A stretch of DNA of 41,584 nt, taken from the NCBI GenBank assembly GCA_947584825.1, contig CANPWR010000001.1:1-41584 (forward strand), read 5' to 3'. Made by a program: the position numbers and the translations under genes. Positions 26,268 to 32,609 of this stretch are shown piece after piece. How positions within the stretch are numbered: position 1 is the first letter of the stretch; each line of letters starts with the position of its first letter. Under the pieces are notes generated by a model. That model worked only from the letters and a program-made list of their open reading frames with translations, made no database searches and had not been told where the DNA came from. Origin of the DNA: an uncultured Clostridia bacterium. GTDB lineage: Bacteria; Bacillota; Clostridia; Oscillospirales; Ruminococcaceae.

Positions 26268-27255
26268 CAATATATCGCCTTCAGCTTTCACAAGGGCTGC
26301 TTCTGAGATTGAAAGAAGACGAAACACAGCCTTCCAAACACTTGAACTTCATAAAGCTGAAATCAGTAAAAAAGCACCTGAAATTGATAATTTGTACAAA
26401 AGAATATTACAGGCAAGCATTGATTTGTCAAGAGCAATAATTTCAGGAAGTAATGATATTGACAAAATCATTGAAGAAATAAAAAAGAAAAATCTTGAAA
26501 ATCAGCTAATGATAAAAATAATGCTCAAGGAATTTGGTTATCCGGAAGATTATTTAAAGGCGACATTCACTTGTCCTGTTTGTAATGACAGCGGATATGT
26601 AAACGGCAGCAGATGCAATTGCTTTAACGATCTTATTAGAAAATACACAGTTGACGAGCTTAATGAAAGCTGTAAAATTGAACTTCATGATTTTGATGAA
26701 TTTAATTTAGGTTTGTACTCAAATATACCCGATGAGAAATCAGGTATTATACCCAGAGAACGAATGAATGAAATTATAATTCAATGCAAGAATTACGTTG
26801 ATACTTTTTCACAAGATTCATGCTCACTATTTTTCTTAGGCAAAACAGGATTGGGAAAAACTTTCATATCTTCTATGATTGCAAAAGCGCTTATAGATAA
26901 AGGATTTAATGTTGTGTTTGATTCTATAAACAACTTCCTTATAAAAGCTGAAAACGACCATTTCGGAAGAAGCAACGGTAATACAGTTGAAACAATCCTA
27001 AACGCAGATTTGGTTATTCTTGACGATTTAGGTTCGGAATTTTCAACGCCGTTTAATAACTCGACAATGTATAACATCATAAATACAAGAATCAATATGG
27101 GAGTTCCGACAATCGTTTCAACAAACCTATCTTTGTCAGAACTAAATGAAAAATATGACGACAGAATTATATCAAGGCTTACGGGAATGTATACGCCATA
27201 CAGATTCTTCGGAACTGATATAAGACAAGTCAAAAGACGTATGATGGATAGATAA
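26260..27255 (+). CDS. dnaC: DnaC/DnaI-type helicase loader (AAA+ ATPase)
   Basis: This 331-aa ATPase is expected to load the replicative helicase at origins and restart sites. An N-terminal helical part precedes a four-Cys zinc site (Cys105, Cys108, Cys119, Cys121). The AAA+ core has Walker A GKTGLGKT (194-201), Walker B LVILDDLG (251-258), sensor 1 STNLS and an Arg-rich end (DDRIISRL...VKRRMMDR). ATG at 26260 overlaps the DnaD-like stop by 8 bases, so the two are translationally coupled and probably act together. DnaI would be the Bacillus name for the equivalent. Confidence 0.9.
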   Translation: MNNNISPSAFTRAASEIERRRNTAFQTLELHKAEISKKAPEIDNLYKRILQASIDLSRAIISGSNDIDKIIEEIKKKNLENQLMIKIMLKEFGYPEDYLKATFTCPVCNDSGYVNGSRCNCFNDLIRKYTVDELNESCKIELHDFDEFNLGLYSNIPDEKSGIIPRERMNEIIIQCKNYVDTFSQDSCSLFFLGKTGLGKTFISSMIAKALIDKGFNVVFDSINNFLIKAENDHFGRSNGNTVETILNADLVILDDLGSEFSTPFNNSTMYNIINTRINMGVPTIVSTNLSLSELNEKYDDRIISRLTGMYTPYRFFGTDIRQVKRRMMDR

Positions 27256-27261
27256 AAAATC

Positions 27262-27293
27262 AAGGTGAAAAGCAGTATTGCTCTTCACCTTTC
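27262..27293 (+). terminator. Terminator after the helicase loader (copy 1 of a repeated hairpin)
   Basis: The stem AAGGTGAA-A-AGCA pairs with TGCT-C-TTCACCTT around a GTAT loop, giving 12 bp with one A-C mismatch, followed by TCT. It begins 6 bases after the dnaC stop. 27 bases of it (27266-27292) recur exactly at 27604-27630. Confidence 0.65.
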
Positions 27294-27603
27294 TGGGTGT
27301 AGATAAAGTCTTCTTTAGGGGCAGCCCTCTCTTGCATGGGCTTAACCTAAAATGCATAGCATTTTCAGCTAAAAATAGACTAACGTCTATTTGCCCATTT
27401 AAAAACAGTCCACTGGACTATTTTTTTACCTAAAACTGCTTCGCAGTTTTAGGTTACACCCCTTTGCGGAGCGCACTCCGTAAAGCATTTCGCTGACTGC
27501 GGTCAGCGACAGGGCTCTGCCCTTGACCCGCAAGCCTTTTGAAAAAGGCTTGACCGAAAACTTTTAGTTGATAACGCAAAACCTTTTTCGACAGGCTGTA
27601 AGA

Positions 27604-27630
27604 TGAAAAGCAGTATTGCTCTTCACCTTT
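27604..27630 (+). repeat. Copy 2 of the 27-base hairpin repeat, at the tyrS end
   Basis: It is identical to 27266-27292. It ends 3 bases before the tyrS stop codon. On the plus strand it is followed by TTATT. On the minus strand it can still fold with a G-T pair and could serve tyrS, but no T run follows there (CATCTTACAG), so it is a poor terminator for tyrS. Confidence 0.85.
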
Positions 27631-27633
27631 TTA

Positions 27634-28854
27634 TTATTCTTTTTCTGCTTTGTGGAAAACTTTCTTTCCTTTTTTGATAATTACAGTCTCATTTAGATTA
27701 ACAAATGCCTTTGGATCTAAAATCTTTTCATCATTAATTGACACTCCGCCTTGCTGAACAAGACGTCTTGCCTCACCGTTTGAAGATACAAGACCGCACT
27801 TAACTAAAAGCGTAAGAAGTCCGATAGCGCCGTCCTCGTTTAAATCGTCAGCGCTGATTTTAGTAGTCGGCATATCATCGCTCACACCTGCTTTTCCGAA
27901 AACAGATTTTGCAGCATTCTGAGACTTGTTTGCTTCATCTTCACCGTGTACCAACTTTGTAAGCTCATAAGCCAAAATCTCTTTAGCTTTGTTAAGCTCT
28001 GCACCCTCCATAGTTCTTTCCATTTCTTCTATTTCCTCAATAGGAACAAAGGTGAGCATCTTTAAGCACTTTATAACGTCAGCGTCATTTACGTTTCTCC
28101 AGTATTGGTAAAAATCATACGGAGAAGTTTTATCAGCGTCTAGCCATACAGCACCCTTTTCCGTTTTGCCCATCTTTTTACCCTCAGAATTGAGCAGCAG
28201 AGTAATCGTCATAGCATAAGCGTCTTTACCTAGCTTGCGTCTTATAAGCTCTGTTCCGCCCAGCATATTTGCCCACTGGTCGTCTCCGCCGAACTGCATA
28301 TTACACCCATACTTCTGATACAGTACATAAAAGTCGTAGCTCTGCATAATCATATAGTTAAATTCAAGAAAAGACAAGCCTCTTTCCATTCTCTGCTTAT
28401 AGCACTCGTAAGATAACATTCTGTTTACGCTGAAGTGCGGTCCTACTTCTCTTAAAACCTCAACGTAATTCAAATCCATAAGCCAGTCAGCATTGTTTAC
28501 AATAACTGCCTTGTCGTCTGAAAAGTCAATAAAACGGCTCATTTGCTTTTTAAAGCATTCAACATTGTGCTGAATGGTTTCCTTAGTCATCATTTTTCTC
28601 ATATCAGTTCTTCCAGACGGATCACCTATCATAGCTGTTCCGCCGCCGATAAGAACTATTGGCTTATTCCCTGCCATCTGCATTCTTTTCATAAGGCAAA
28701 GCGCCATAAAGTGACCGACATGCAGGCTGTCAGCAGTTGGGTCAAAGCCGATGTAGAATGTGGCTTTTCCTGCGTTCACCAGTTCTGCAATTTCCTTTTC
28801 GTCTGTAAGCTGAGCTAACAGACCTCTTCTTTTAAGTTCCTCAAATACTGTCAT
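27634..28854 (-). CDS. tyrS: Tyrosyl-tRNA synthetase
   Basis: This class I synthetase charges tRNA(Tyr). The 406-aa protein has the HIGH-equivalent HVGH at 45-48, GGGTAMIGDPSGRTDMR, the tyrosine-binding QFGGDDQW (about 187-194), the KMSKS-equivalent KMGKT at 227-231 and a C-terminal S4 RNA-binding domain (LVKCGLVSSNGEARRLVQQ). ATG at 28854 has GGAGG 6 bases upstream. It is expressed alone under a Tyr-specific T-box leader. Confidence 0.98.
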   Translation of the reverse strand: MTVFEELKRRGLLAQLTDEKEIAELVNAGKATFYIGFDPTADSLHVGHFMALCLMKRMQMAGNKPIVLIGGGTAMIGDPSGRTDMRKMMTKETIQHNVECFKKQMSRFIDFSDDKAVIVNNADWLMDLNYVEVLREVGPHFSVNRMLSYECYKQRMERGLSFLEFNYMIMQSYDFYVLYQKYGCNMQFGGDDQWANMLGGTELIRRKLGKDAYAMTITLLLNSEGKKMGKTEKGAVWLDADKTSPYDFYQYWRNVNDADVIKCLKMLTFVPIEEIEEMERTMEGAELNKAKEILAYELTKLVHGEDEANKSQNAAKSVFGKAGVSDDMPTTKISADDLNEDGAIGLLTLLVKCGLVSSNGEARRLVQQGGVSINDEKILDPKAFVNLNETVIIKKGKKVFHKAEKE

Positions 28855-28961
28855 TTTTCTTCCTCCGAATTTGTATTTTAATCATTACATATAAATCTAT
28901 ACCTTAATCATCATAATCGATGAAATCAAATACTGACCTCACGAATATTATCCCTTTCTAA

Positions 28962-28996
28962 CAAAAAAATAAAAATCCCCTGACAAAAGCCAGAGG
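28962..28996 (-). terminator. Conditional terminator of the tyrS T-box
   Basis: CCTCTGGC and GTCAGGGG pair around TTTT and are followed by ATTTTTATTTTTTTG on the minus strand. The 5' arm can alternatively pair with the T-box region. Confidence 0.93.
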
Positions 28997-29218
28997 ACGA
29001 ATAAATCGTGGTACCACCTCAATTTATCACAGCGTTAAACTTCACTGTGAACTCATAACGCTTTAACGGGCGTCAGACGAATAAACCTACTAATTTTCAG
29101 AATATCAGCTCAAAGATGTATTCGCAAATCAAGTTATTGCTTTCTCACACCTGCCGAAAGCTCTCTTGAAATAACAAGGATATGCTACTTGTTCTTATCA
29201 CAGCCTTTAATTTTTGAT
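28962..29218 (-). promoter_or_regulatory. Tyr T-box riboswitch upstream of tyrS
   Basis: On the minus strand the leader has a stem I with the AGAGAG...GTGTGAGAAAGC features and a specifier loop CGAATACATC whose TAC (29120-29118) is a Tyr codon. Then comes the T-box GGTGGTACCACG (29018-29007), which pairs with the acceptor end of uncharged tRNA. A terminator closes it. Uncharged tRNA(Tyr) should stabilise the antiterminator and turn tyrS on. About 107 bases of featureless leader (28855-28961) follow before tyrS. Confidence 0.95.
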
Positions 29219-29247
29219 ATATTAACACATAATTTTCTTATTGTCAA
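29219..29247 (-). promoter_or_regulatory. Promoter of the tyrS leader
   Basis: TTGACA, 17 bases, TAATAT on the minus strand; a strong SigA match. The predicted start is near 29212, just before the T-box stem I. Confidence 0.9.
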
Positions 29248-29271
29248 GACTGATTTACAAATTTATGTGTT

Positions 29272-29310
29272 ATAAAAGTGCGGCGTTTTATCATTACTTA
29301 CCGCACTTTT
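29272..29310 (-). terminator. Terminator after sigG
   Basis: The 10-bp stem AAAAGTGCGG / CCGCACTTTT with a 17-base loop lies 24 bases after the sigG stop on the minus strand; the arm itself supplies a TTTTAT tail. It separates sigG from the tyrS promoter. Confidence 0.7.
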
Positions 29311-29333
29311 AATTAGTATTAAATTTTTGGAAA

Positions 29334-30107
29334 TTAGCAGAACTGTTTTTTTATCTGCTCCAATGCGCCTTTTTCAAGCCTTGAAACCTGTGCTTGAGAA
29401 ATTCCTATGCTTTTAGCTACCTCGACTTGAGTTTTACCTTGAAAAAATCTAAGACTGAGTATGTTTTTTTCTCTGGGCATAAGCTTTGAAATAGCCTCCT
29501 TTAGGGAAATCTCATTCAGCCAGCTTATATCGTTGTTGCCGTCACCAATCTGATCCAACACAAATAGAGTATCCCCAGAATCGGAATAAACAGGCTCATA
29601 TATTGAAATCGGATCACAGATAGATTCGAGTGCCGTTACTACGTCAGATGTTTTAGCGTCAATTAATTTAGCTATTTCTTCAATTTTCGGCTCTTTTTGA
29701 TGTTCGTTGATATATTTCTCTTTTGCCTGCATAGCTTTATAGGCTAAATCACGAAGTGAACGACTTACTCTTATAGGAAAATTGTCTCTCAGATATCTTC
29801 GTATCTCACCTAAAATCATCGGGAATGCATAAGTCGAAAATTTCACATCATACTCAAGAGAAAAGTTGTCTATTGCCTTTATCAATCCTACAACACCAAC
29901 TTGAAATAAATCATCAGGAGACTCACCTCTGCCTGCAAACATCTGCAAAACACTTAAAACAAGCCGAAGATTTCCGTTAATCAACTCATCTCTGGCTTGT
30001 TTGTCACCATCTTTTACCTTTTTTAACAGCTCCAGCTTTTCAGATTCCTTCAAAGTTGGAAGCTCAGATGTATTTACACCGCTTATCTCCACTTTGTTAT
30101 ATTGCAT
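29334..30107 (-). CDS. sigG: Forespore sigma factor SigG
   Basis: SigG is a sigma-70 family factor that drives late forespore genes. The 257-aa protein starts with the SigG-type segment YNKVEISGVNTSELPTL. Region 2 follows (LVLSVLQMFAGRGESPDDLFQVG, FSTYAFPMILGEIRRYLRD), then FPIRVSRSLRDLAYKA, region 3 and region 4 (FFQGKTQVEVAKSIGISQAQ). The N-terminal motif and length separate it from SigF. ATG at 30107 has GGAG 10 bases upstream. In most relatives it follows sigE directly; here hsp20 lies between. Confidence 0.95.
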   Translation of the reverse strand: MQYNKVEISGVNTSELPTLKESEKLELLKKVKDGDKQARDELINGNLRLVLSVLQMFAGRGESPDDLFQVGVVGLIKAIDNFSLEYDVKFSTYAFPMILGEIRRYLRDNFPIRVSRSLRDLAYKAMQAKEKYINEHQKEPKIEEIAKLIDAKTSDVVTALESICDPISIYEPVYSDSGDTLFVLDQIGDGNNDISWLNEISLKEAISKLMPREKNILSLRFFQGKTQVEVAKSIGISQAQVSRLEKGALEQIKKQFC

Positions 30108-30136
30108 ATATAATCTACTCCAACAATTATTTAATA

Positions 30137-30167
30137 TAATTATTGACGGTGAGATTTTTTAATATGC
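30137..30167 (-). promoter_or_regulatory. Weak candidate SigF/SigG promoter for sigG
   Basis: GCATA, 17 bases, CAATAATTA on the minus strand. The -35 fits GnATA used by SigF and SigG and the spacing is right, but the -10 is only a partial match. The hsp20 terminator lies upstream, so sigG needs its own promoter in this 95-base gap. Confidence 0.35.
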
Positions 30168-30202
30168 AAAAAACATAAATGATTACAAGGCTAATTTCTG
30201 GT

Positions 30203-30235
30203 AAAAAAATTACCTGCCATGTTAAACATAGCAGG
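30203..30235 (-). terminator. Terminator after hsp20
   Basis: CCTGCTATG and CATGGCAGG pair (9 bp with one G-T) around TTTAA, followed by TAATTTTTTT on the minus strand, 25 bases past the hsp20 stop. Confidence 0.85.
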
Positions 30236-30260
30236 CATAAAATATGAAAATTGTTATGAA

Positions 30261-30695
30261 TTATTTTATCTCAAGTCTTCTTGTTTCCGGTTCAGTTTTA
30301 GCCTTCTTAGGCAGATCAAGAGTCAGAATACCGTTTTTATATTCTGCCTGAATAGCTTCAGAATCTATATTCGAAATATCGTATCTTCTCTGGTAAGAAC
30401 CATAAGAACGCTCTCTGCAAATATAATTACCGTCTTTATCCTTGTCCTCTTTCTCAGATTTATGAGAAGCCGACAGCGTTAAATAATCACCGTTAATGTC
30501 GATGTTAATATCCTCTTTTGCAAAGCCAGGAAGTTCAGCCTCAAGAACAAACTTGTCGCCTTTATCGCAAATATCTGTCCTGCAAGACCTCAAATCGTGC
30601 GATGGCTTTGAGTTAAAGAAATCCTTTTCAAACTCATGAAAAACATTGAATAAATCATATGTGCTTCTCTCAAATGGTGTTAATCCGTACAACAT
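30261..30695 (-). CDS. Small heat-shock protein, Hsp20/alpha-crystallin family
   Basis: This is an ATP-independent holdase of 144 aa. The alpha-crystallin domain spans about 40-135, with DKGDKFVLEAELPGFAKEDI, INGDYLTLSA and the C-terminal NGILTLDLPKK; an Arg-rich strand with SYGSYQRRYDI precedes it. ATG at 30695 has AGGAGG upstream. A CIRCE operator about 155 bases upstream suggests control by HrcA. It is a single-gene unit closed by its own terminator, placed between sigE and sigG. Confidence 0.95.
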   Translation of the reverse strand: MLYGLTPFERSTYDLFNVFHEFEKDFFNSKPSHDLRSCRTDICDKGDKFVLEAELPGFAKEDINIDINGDYLTLSASHKSEKEDKDKDGNYICRERSYGSYQRRYDISNIDSEAIQAEYKNGILTLDLPKKAKTEPETRRLEIK

Positions 30696-30850
30696 AATAA
30701 ATTCCTCCTTAAAATTATTATAAAAGTTTTGTTTTAATATGCGTTTTTATAAATCCTTGTTCATCGGAATCACTTCTTTCCTTTCAACAACTATATGATA
30801 TTGTTCCTATGTGATGAAATTGTGAAAGATTAATGATGAAAAGATGAAAA

Positions 30851-30877
30851 TTAGCACTCTACTAAATAGAGTGCTAG
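30851..30877. promoter_or_regulatory. CIRCE operator (HrcA binding site)
   Basis: TTAGCACTC, 9 bases, GAGTGCTAG matches the CIRCE consensus TTAGCACTC-N9-GAGTGCTAA at 17 of 18 arm positions. A further half-site, AGTGCTAA (30892-30899), lies 14 bases beyond and overlaps the sigE stop codon. It is upstream of hsp20 and should repress it until heat stress. I could not place the hsp20 promoter with confidence; TTTCAT-N18-TATAGT lies downstream of the site. The remaining gap (30696-30850) is AT-rich and shows no gene. Confidence 0.9.
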
Positions 30878-30895
30878 CATCTAAAATTTTTAGTG

Positions 30896-31612
30896 CTAAC
30901 ATATCTTCTCTAAATTTTCTCGTATTGTCTTTAGTATTCTCTTTTCCAGCCGAGATATGTATGACTGTGATATTCCAACAATATCCGCTACCTCTTTTTG
31001 CGTCATTTCTTTTTCTCCTAACAGACCAAAACGCATTTTCATAATTTGTTTTTCCCTGTCGTTTAATTTTTCTATCTCAATCAATACAAGCTCACGCTCC
31101 ACCTCGTTTTCTATTCCTCTTATTACAACGTCCTCATCTGTTCCGAGTATATCAGAAAGCAAAAGCTCATTTCCGTCCCAATCAACATTCAAAGGCTCAT
31201 CAATTGAAATGTCGTTTCTGTATTGATTGGACTTTCTTAAAAACATAAGTATTTCGTTTTCAATGCATCTAGAGGCATAAGTAGCAAGCTTTATATTTTT
31301 ATCTACCTGAAATGTGTTTACTGCCTTTATCAGTCCTATTGTTCCTATTGAAATCAAATCTTCTATCCCTATACCTGTAGTCTCAAACTTTTTTGCAATA
31401 TATACTACAAGTCTCAGATTATGAACAATAAGTGTTTCCCGACCTCTTTTGTCGTTGTTCTTTATTTGCTCAAAGGCTACCTGCTCTTCCTCAGCAGAAA
31501 GAGGCGGCGGAAGTGATTCCGATCCGTTTATGTAATCAACGTATTTTTTATTTCGATTTAGTAATAAGGTTATCCAACTTAGTATTTTATTGAAAATTAA
31601 ATTTAATTTCAT
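30896..31612 (-). CDS. sigE: Mother-cell sigma factor SigE (pro-sigma-E)
   Basis: SigE is the first mother-cell sigma factor, made as an inactive precursor and activated by SpoIIGA. I chose ATG at 31612 (238 aa), giving the family N-terminus MKLNLIFNKILSWITLLL, a membrane-associating pro-sequence of about 27 residues before YINGSESLPPPLS. Two ATGs upstream are possible by frame (31636), but B. subtilis SigE lines up with 31612 and AGGG precedes it. Region 2 (NLRLVVYIAKKFE, IEDLISIGTIGLIKAVNTF) and region 4 (EVADIVGISQSYISRLEKR) are intact. It follows spoIIGA. Confidence 0.97.
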   Translation of the reverse strand: MKLNLIFNKILSWITLLLNRNKKYVDYINGSESLPPPLSAEEEQVAFEQIKNNDKRGRETLIVHNLRLVVYIAKKFETTGIGIEDLISIGTIGLIKAVNTFQVDKNIKLATYASRCIENEILMFLRKSNQYRNDISIDEPLNVDWDGNELLLSDILGTDEDVVIRGIENEVERELVLIEIEKLNDREKQIMKMRFGLLGEKEMTQKEVADIVGISQSYISRLEKRILKTIRENLEKIC

Positions 31613-31672
31613 TTTGCCCTGCTCGCCTATGAGCATACCCCTTTCTTATTAATTTAAATTATTATTAAAAAA

Positions 31673-32494
31673 TCAACTTAAAATTCCCGGATTAAAAATT
31701 GCTATTTGTTCATCCGTGTCACAGCCTGTAATCCCAATGCAAGCTCTTACATCTTTACAGTTGCCGTTTTCATCAGTTATTTTTATTACTTGCATTGACT
31801 TTATTGGTATAAGACCATCAGATGAAACAGTGGAAAATGGTATAAGTCTGAAGCCTGAACTGATATTTTCGTTTAAAAGCTTTTTATACATATCTTGAAG
31901 CTCGTTACTTTTGCAGATTACAACCGAGCGTCCAGAAAAATAATCATACAGCTTATTGCCAGTGTCTACTACTCCTTTTAAGGAATAGTCTCTGTTAAAC
32001 AGATTAAAGGAAACTGTATATAATCCCGAAAGGTTTTTTTTGTTAATTAAAAAGTAATCTGCTATTGTCATAATAAAATAAGCTAAAATAGTAATTATGA
32101 TCAACATTATCAGAGATAAATCAAAATATACTGTGAAATTTTTTATGTATATCATTTTGCCTCCTGATAACTTCCAGAAGGCAAAGCAAAGTCCAGTAAA
32201 AACAATGTTTATAAGAATATACACCAAAGAGTATTTTATTAAATCATATTTATCTTTTGCAAAACCGCATATGAGAATTATTAAAATTACCGCAGCCATC
32301 TTTAAGAGAATAATTATATAATCATTTATTGGAAGTAAAATCAAAAGTGCTGAAATACCTCCTGCTACCGATGCCATGGCGACACGTTTTGCTTTAGTTT
32401 TAATATGAAAAACAAGGCATAAAACTTTTATGAAGAAGTATGTAAAATATATATTTGTTATAACCAAAACATCGGCATATATGCACTTCAACAA
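31673..32494 (-). CDS. spoIIGA: Sigma-E processing peptidase SpoIIGA
   Basis: SpoIIGA is a membrane aspartic protease in the mother-cell septum that cleaves the SigE pro-sequence. The 273-aa protein has five predicted membrane segments (within about 5-150) and a C-terminal protease domain with the active site Asp177-Thr178-Gly179 in KGVVDTGNKLYD. Start is TTG at 32494, or the adjacent TTG at 32491, with GAGG six bases upstream; no ATG is usable. It lies 60 bases before the sigE ATG, in the standard order. Confidence 0.95.
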   Translation of the reverse strand: MLKCIYADVLVITNIYFTYFFIKVLCLVFHIKTKAKRVAMASVAGGISALLILLPINDYIIILLKMAAVILIILICGFAKDKYDLIKYSLVYILINIVFTGLCFAFWKLSGGKMIYIKNFTVYFDLSLIMLIIITILAYFIMTIADYFLINKKNLSGLYTVSFNLFNRDYSLKGVVDTGNKLYDYFSGRSVVICKSNELQDMYKKLLNENISSGFRLIPFSTVSSDGLIPIKSMQVIKITDENGNCKDVRACIGITGCDTDEQIAIFNPGILS

Positions 32495-32517
32495 GTCTCA
32501 CCTCACGCTTTATAAAT

Positions 32518-32551
32518 ATTATAATCCAAGCCTTTTAATAAATATGTCGAT
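32518..32551 (-). promoter_or_regulatory. Candidate Spo0A-dependent promoter of spoIIGA-sigE
   Basis: The minus strand has ATCGACA (32551-32545), a 6/7 match to the 0A-box TTCGACA. A perfect TATAAT (32523-32518) begins 21 bases after it. There is no -35 hexamer at normal distance. The B. subtilis spoIIG promoter is known for a similar over-long spacing with 0A boxes at the -35, so the architecture fits. Confidence 0.55.
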
Positions 32552-32560
32552 TTTAAAGCA

Positions 32561-32592
32561 TAAAAAATACACCTGCAAAAAATTGCAAGTGC
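32561..32592 (-). terminator. Terminator after the M18 aminopeptidase gene
   Basis: CACTTGCA and TGCAGGTG pair (8 bp, one G-T) around an A/T-rich loop and are followed by TATTTTTTA on the minus strand. It closes the DUF951-prfA-tsaC-coaE operon. Confidence 0.8.
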
Positions 32593-32609
32593 ATTTTGAT
32601 TATTATTAA

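Larger units (their letters stand above)
27262..27630. repeat. Non-coding mosaic of short palindromes
   Basis: The 378-base gap between the convergent dnaC and tyrS genes has no plausible gene and is packed with consecutive hairpins. They are: AAAATGC/GCATTTT (27349-27365); AAATAGAC/GTCTATTT (27373-27392); AGTCC/GGACT with flanking A5 and T7 (27401-27427); a perfect 12-bp ACCTAAAACTGC/GCAGTTTTAGGT with a 3-base loop (27428-27454); CGGAG/CTCCG (27467-27480); CGCTGAC/GTCAGCG (27491-27508); AGGGC/GCCCT (27511-27523); and CAAGCCTTTT/AAAAGGCTTG (27531-27552). The ends are two copies of one hairpin. From memory, similar AGGGCTCTGCCCT and AAGCCTTTTGAAAAAGGCTT units are dispersed in related clostridial genomes. 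Confidence 0.8.

Noticed and set aside
26793..27263. 156-codon minus-strand open frame
   Set aside because: It is antisense to the helicase loader, which has clear AAA+ motifs; no ribosome site.
27172..27357. Short minus-strand frame in the palindrome region
   Set aside because: It runs from the dnaC end through terminator hairpins into repeats and has no recognisable start signal or composition.
27262..27630. CRISPR array
   Set aside because: The hairpins differ in sequence and length, there are no regularly spaced identical repeats with unique spacers, and no cas genes are near. The two identical units are 338 bases apart.
30696..30780. Five-codon leader peptide (ATG AAC AAG GAT TTA TAA) before hsp20
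   Set aside because: It is very short, its ribosome site is poorly spaced, and no regulatory codons are apparent; probably chance.
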